Assembly: GCA_014925825.1 (NCBI GenBank)
Contig: JACGCK010000454.1
Span: 1-22,358 of the forward strand
Source of the DNA: Pholiota molesta
Lineage: Eukaryota; Basidiomycota; Agaricomycetes; Agaricales; Strophariaceae
Length of the DNA: 22,358 bases
Direction of reading: 5' to 3'
Part shown: piece after piece, positions 20,423 to 22,358 of the stretch
Numbering within the stretch: the first letter of the stretch is position 1
Layout: every line of letters begins with the position of its first letter
The notes under the pieces: model-generated
What the model was told of the DNA's origin: nothing
The model's input: only the letters and a program-made list of their open reading frames with translations
The model's database searches: none
Translations under genes and position numbers: made by a program

Positions 20423-21827
20423 GAAGCGACGTGTTGAGGTAGCACTCCGTCGTCATGATTTGCAGCAGCTGTTGTTTGACGGCAGCTGGGCTGATTGCGT
20501 TCTCGCTCTCGCTCTCGTCTCCGCTCTCCTCGGGAGCATCGACGAGGTCGTCATATGGGGTAGGCACGCTGGCCGCGGTCTGCAGCTGTGTCAGGAAGAA
20601 GCTGTTCCGCCTCATGGTTTCGCGCTGTACGTTAATAGAAGCAGTACCATCGTCCTGGCGGAGTTGTGCGGTTCTATTCTCCTTTACGGCGAGGGACGGT
20701 ACGGAAGGTCGGATCCATGCTCGGCTGTCGAAGATGCGGAGCAGAGCGTCTTTAAGCTTCACTTGCCAGGCTACGCCGATGTGTTGAAGAAGAAGCGCGT
20801 CCACAATTTCAGGGTCAGTAAAGGCCCTATAAAATCATAAATATCAATATCTCAATCACAAGTGGTCAAAAAGAACGGAGACGCACCTATATTTTCCGTT
20901 CAAATGACGGCGGAACTCAACAAGAATGCCTTCTTTAGGCCACTCCCAAGAGTCCAAGCTCGCCATGCGCATGGTAAGAACACTGGCGACCTCTTGCAGT
21001 GCCGTAGAATTTTCCTGGAAAGTCTTCAGTGTCGATCGCTTGTCCTCGTCCATCAGCCCAGATGCCAGCAGGCCTTTTATCGCGTTGTTGACGTCGAAGA
21101 CGGTGATGGGTTCGATTTGTAGCATTGTGCCGAAAGACCTGAGCTCCTTCCGCAACTGCTCCAACATCCTTGCCGCCTCCTCCGACTCGAAAAGCTCCTC
21201 CAAGTACTTCATCAGCTGAGCAATATCCACAGATGGCTCCTCGAAAACGATTGACAGAAACTTCTCCTTTTGTTCGTGCATCTCCTTCCTTCCCACCGCC
21301 TCGATATAGTCAGGGGATGCAGCCGTGGCCTCAGCTCCCTCTTCGATCGGCTCAGCTAAGTCAGCTTGGTACGCAAGGGCTACAGAATCGCCGCTCGCCA
21401 ACCACTCGTTAAAAAGCTTCCCGAAAAGCGTCGCGGCATCGAAGCGCGTCGTCGTATGCCGAATATGTTCCTCTAGCGTCTCCGCCCAGCGTGCGGCGAT
21501 CTCGCGGGAGAAGCTTGGGTCCCTGCGCGCCTGCTGCAGCCAGAAATCGAGGTCGTACAGGTTAAGGCGCCCACCGACGGTCCGTTCAGATGCGAGCGCG
21601 CCGGAGCCTGTCCAGGCCTTGACGGCTTTCGCAAGCAGTGCGACCTGCTTGAGTACGTCGCCATTGGCGCCGAGGGCTCGCGCTTCGTCGACGACGCGCG
21701 CATGCGCTTGGTAAAGCTTGCGTTGCTTCTCGAGCTCTTGGAGCTTGATGTCGGTGATGAATTGGAGTGTCTGGCTGAAGGAGCTTCGGGATGCAGTGGC
21801 AGTGGTAGTAGAGGGTGCAGATGACAT
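20419..21827 (-). pseudogene. rvt: rvt cellular reverse transcriptase, 5' portion, severed by an LTR element
   Basis: Exon 1 is 21827-20887: ATG, then MSSAPSTTTATASRSSF. The frame continues 3 codons further upstream only to a TTG, so the ATG at 21827 is preferred. Intron 20886-20827 is GTGCGT...TTATAG, 60 bp. Exon 2 runs from 20826 to the insertion. The protein starts with a Ser/Thr-rich segment and a coiled-coil-like stretch ('KLQELEKQRKLYQAHARVV'), then the N-terminal region with 'GGRLNLYDLDFWLQQARRD', 'RRHLNGKYR' and 'DPEIVDALLLQHIGVAWQ' across the splice, then an acidic Ser/Glu patch. The last residues before the insertion are 'YLNTSLHG'. Joined to 11979-10506 it gives 941 codons (940 aa) without a stop. 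As it stands, transcription would read into the LTR, so the product would lose every catalytic motif. Confidence 0.85.
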
Positions 21828-22358
21828 GGTAGGCAAATTGCGTTTGGATGTTCCTGCTCTGTACGGGTTGCCTTAAGTATTGAAAAAAATCGAAAATAAG
21901 GCTTGGAACCTCGAGCCATCATCAAGGCTTTCGATGACCACGGGTGATTAAAAATGCTAAAAACACGTACAAGTACGACATATCTTTGGTCTTTTTTCAT
22001 AACGGTGACTCTAGTCGACGGGTCCGGAGATAATGACACTGTTAATACTCACCTGCCGCCCTTGCCACTGCCAAGGGAGCGACGAGGTAATTGGGAATGC
22101 ACGCCTCGATTCGGGTCTACAGATCGCAAATTGGCAAAAGATCCGTGAACGCGTGAACGTTGATACGGGTTAACATTTTTTCCGACCTGAGTTGGACATG
22201 AGATGAAAGTTTACGGAAGACAACATGGACACGTTGACAGAGTTGAGCGTTCGGAATGACCCAAGCGCTCGCGGAGGCGTAAGTTATAACTCTGACTCGT
22301 CCGCAAAGGATCGCCGCACCATGTGAATGGGCAATGCCGCGCCATTGACGCGCGATTG
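21828..22358. other. Upstream flank of rvt, no gene seen
   Basis: Contains the promoter side of rvt. No frame here shows recognisable motifs or a spliced continuation, and I found no clear core promoter element. Confidence 0.5.

Overview
This window looks like nuclear DNA of a mushroom-forming fungus (Basidiomycota, Agaricomycetes). The evidence is spliced genes with 50-90 bp GT...AG introns, two paralogues of the Agaricomycete-expanded DUF6535 membrane family, a fungal rvt gene (a cellular, non-mobile reverse transcriptase), and a Ty3/Gypsy LTR retrotransposon whose RT, RNase H and integrase motifs fit basidiomycete Gypsy elements. Almost every gene is on the minus strand. There is nothing prokaryotic here and no CRISPR array; I found no RNA gene.

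Layout. (1) 1-1578, minus: a DUF6535 gene cut by the window edge. (2) About 1.9-3.8 kb, minus: several intron-like GT...AG pairs around short hydrophobic segments, probably the relic of a spliced gene I cannot name. (3) 3801-3856: four tandem copies of a 14-bp unit, next to 3931-4205, a broken copy of the first two DUF6535 exons. (4) 4747-7844, minus: a complete five-exon DUF6535 gene (950 aa, four predicted membrane helices). (5) 7845-10505: no gene recognised. (6) 10506-21827, minus: the rvt gene, split by one insertion. (7) 11984-20418: that insertion, an 8,435-bp Ty3/Gypsy element in the same orientation as rvt. (8) 21828-22358: upstream flank of rvt, no gene seen.

The main result is the nested structure. 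Removing the element and one copy of the 4-bp target duplication (ccat) rejoins rvt exactly in frame, 7 codons before the motif A aspartate, giving a 940-aa protein. The two LTRs appear identical, so the insertion is young, and the element looks competent. It has Gag with a zinc knuckle and an aspartic protease, then Pol (RT, RNase H, integrase) in the -1 frame. A textbook -1 frameshift site (G GGT TTT directly before the gag TAG stop, a 7-nt spacer, then a stem-loop) links them.

The most unusual component is a fifth coding unit on the opposite strand, between pol and the 3' LTR (12960-13660, plus). It is a two-exon gene for a 204-aa protein with an acidic tail, an 86-bp intron, and a TATA-like box beside the polypurine tract. 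Because it is antisense to the genomic RNA, its intron would survive retrotransposition. I do not recognise the protein and consider it the best candidate for an undescribed system here.
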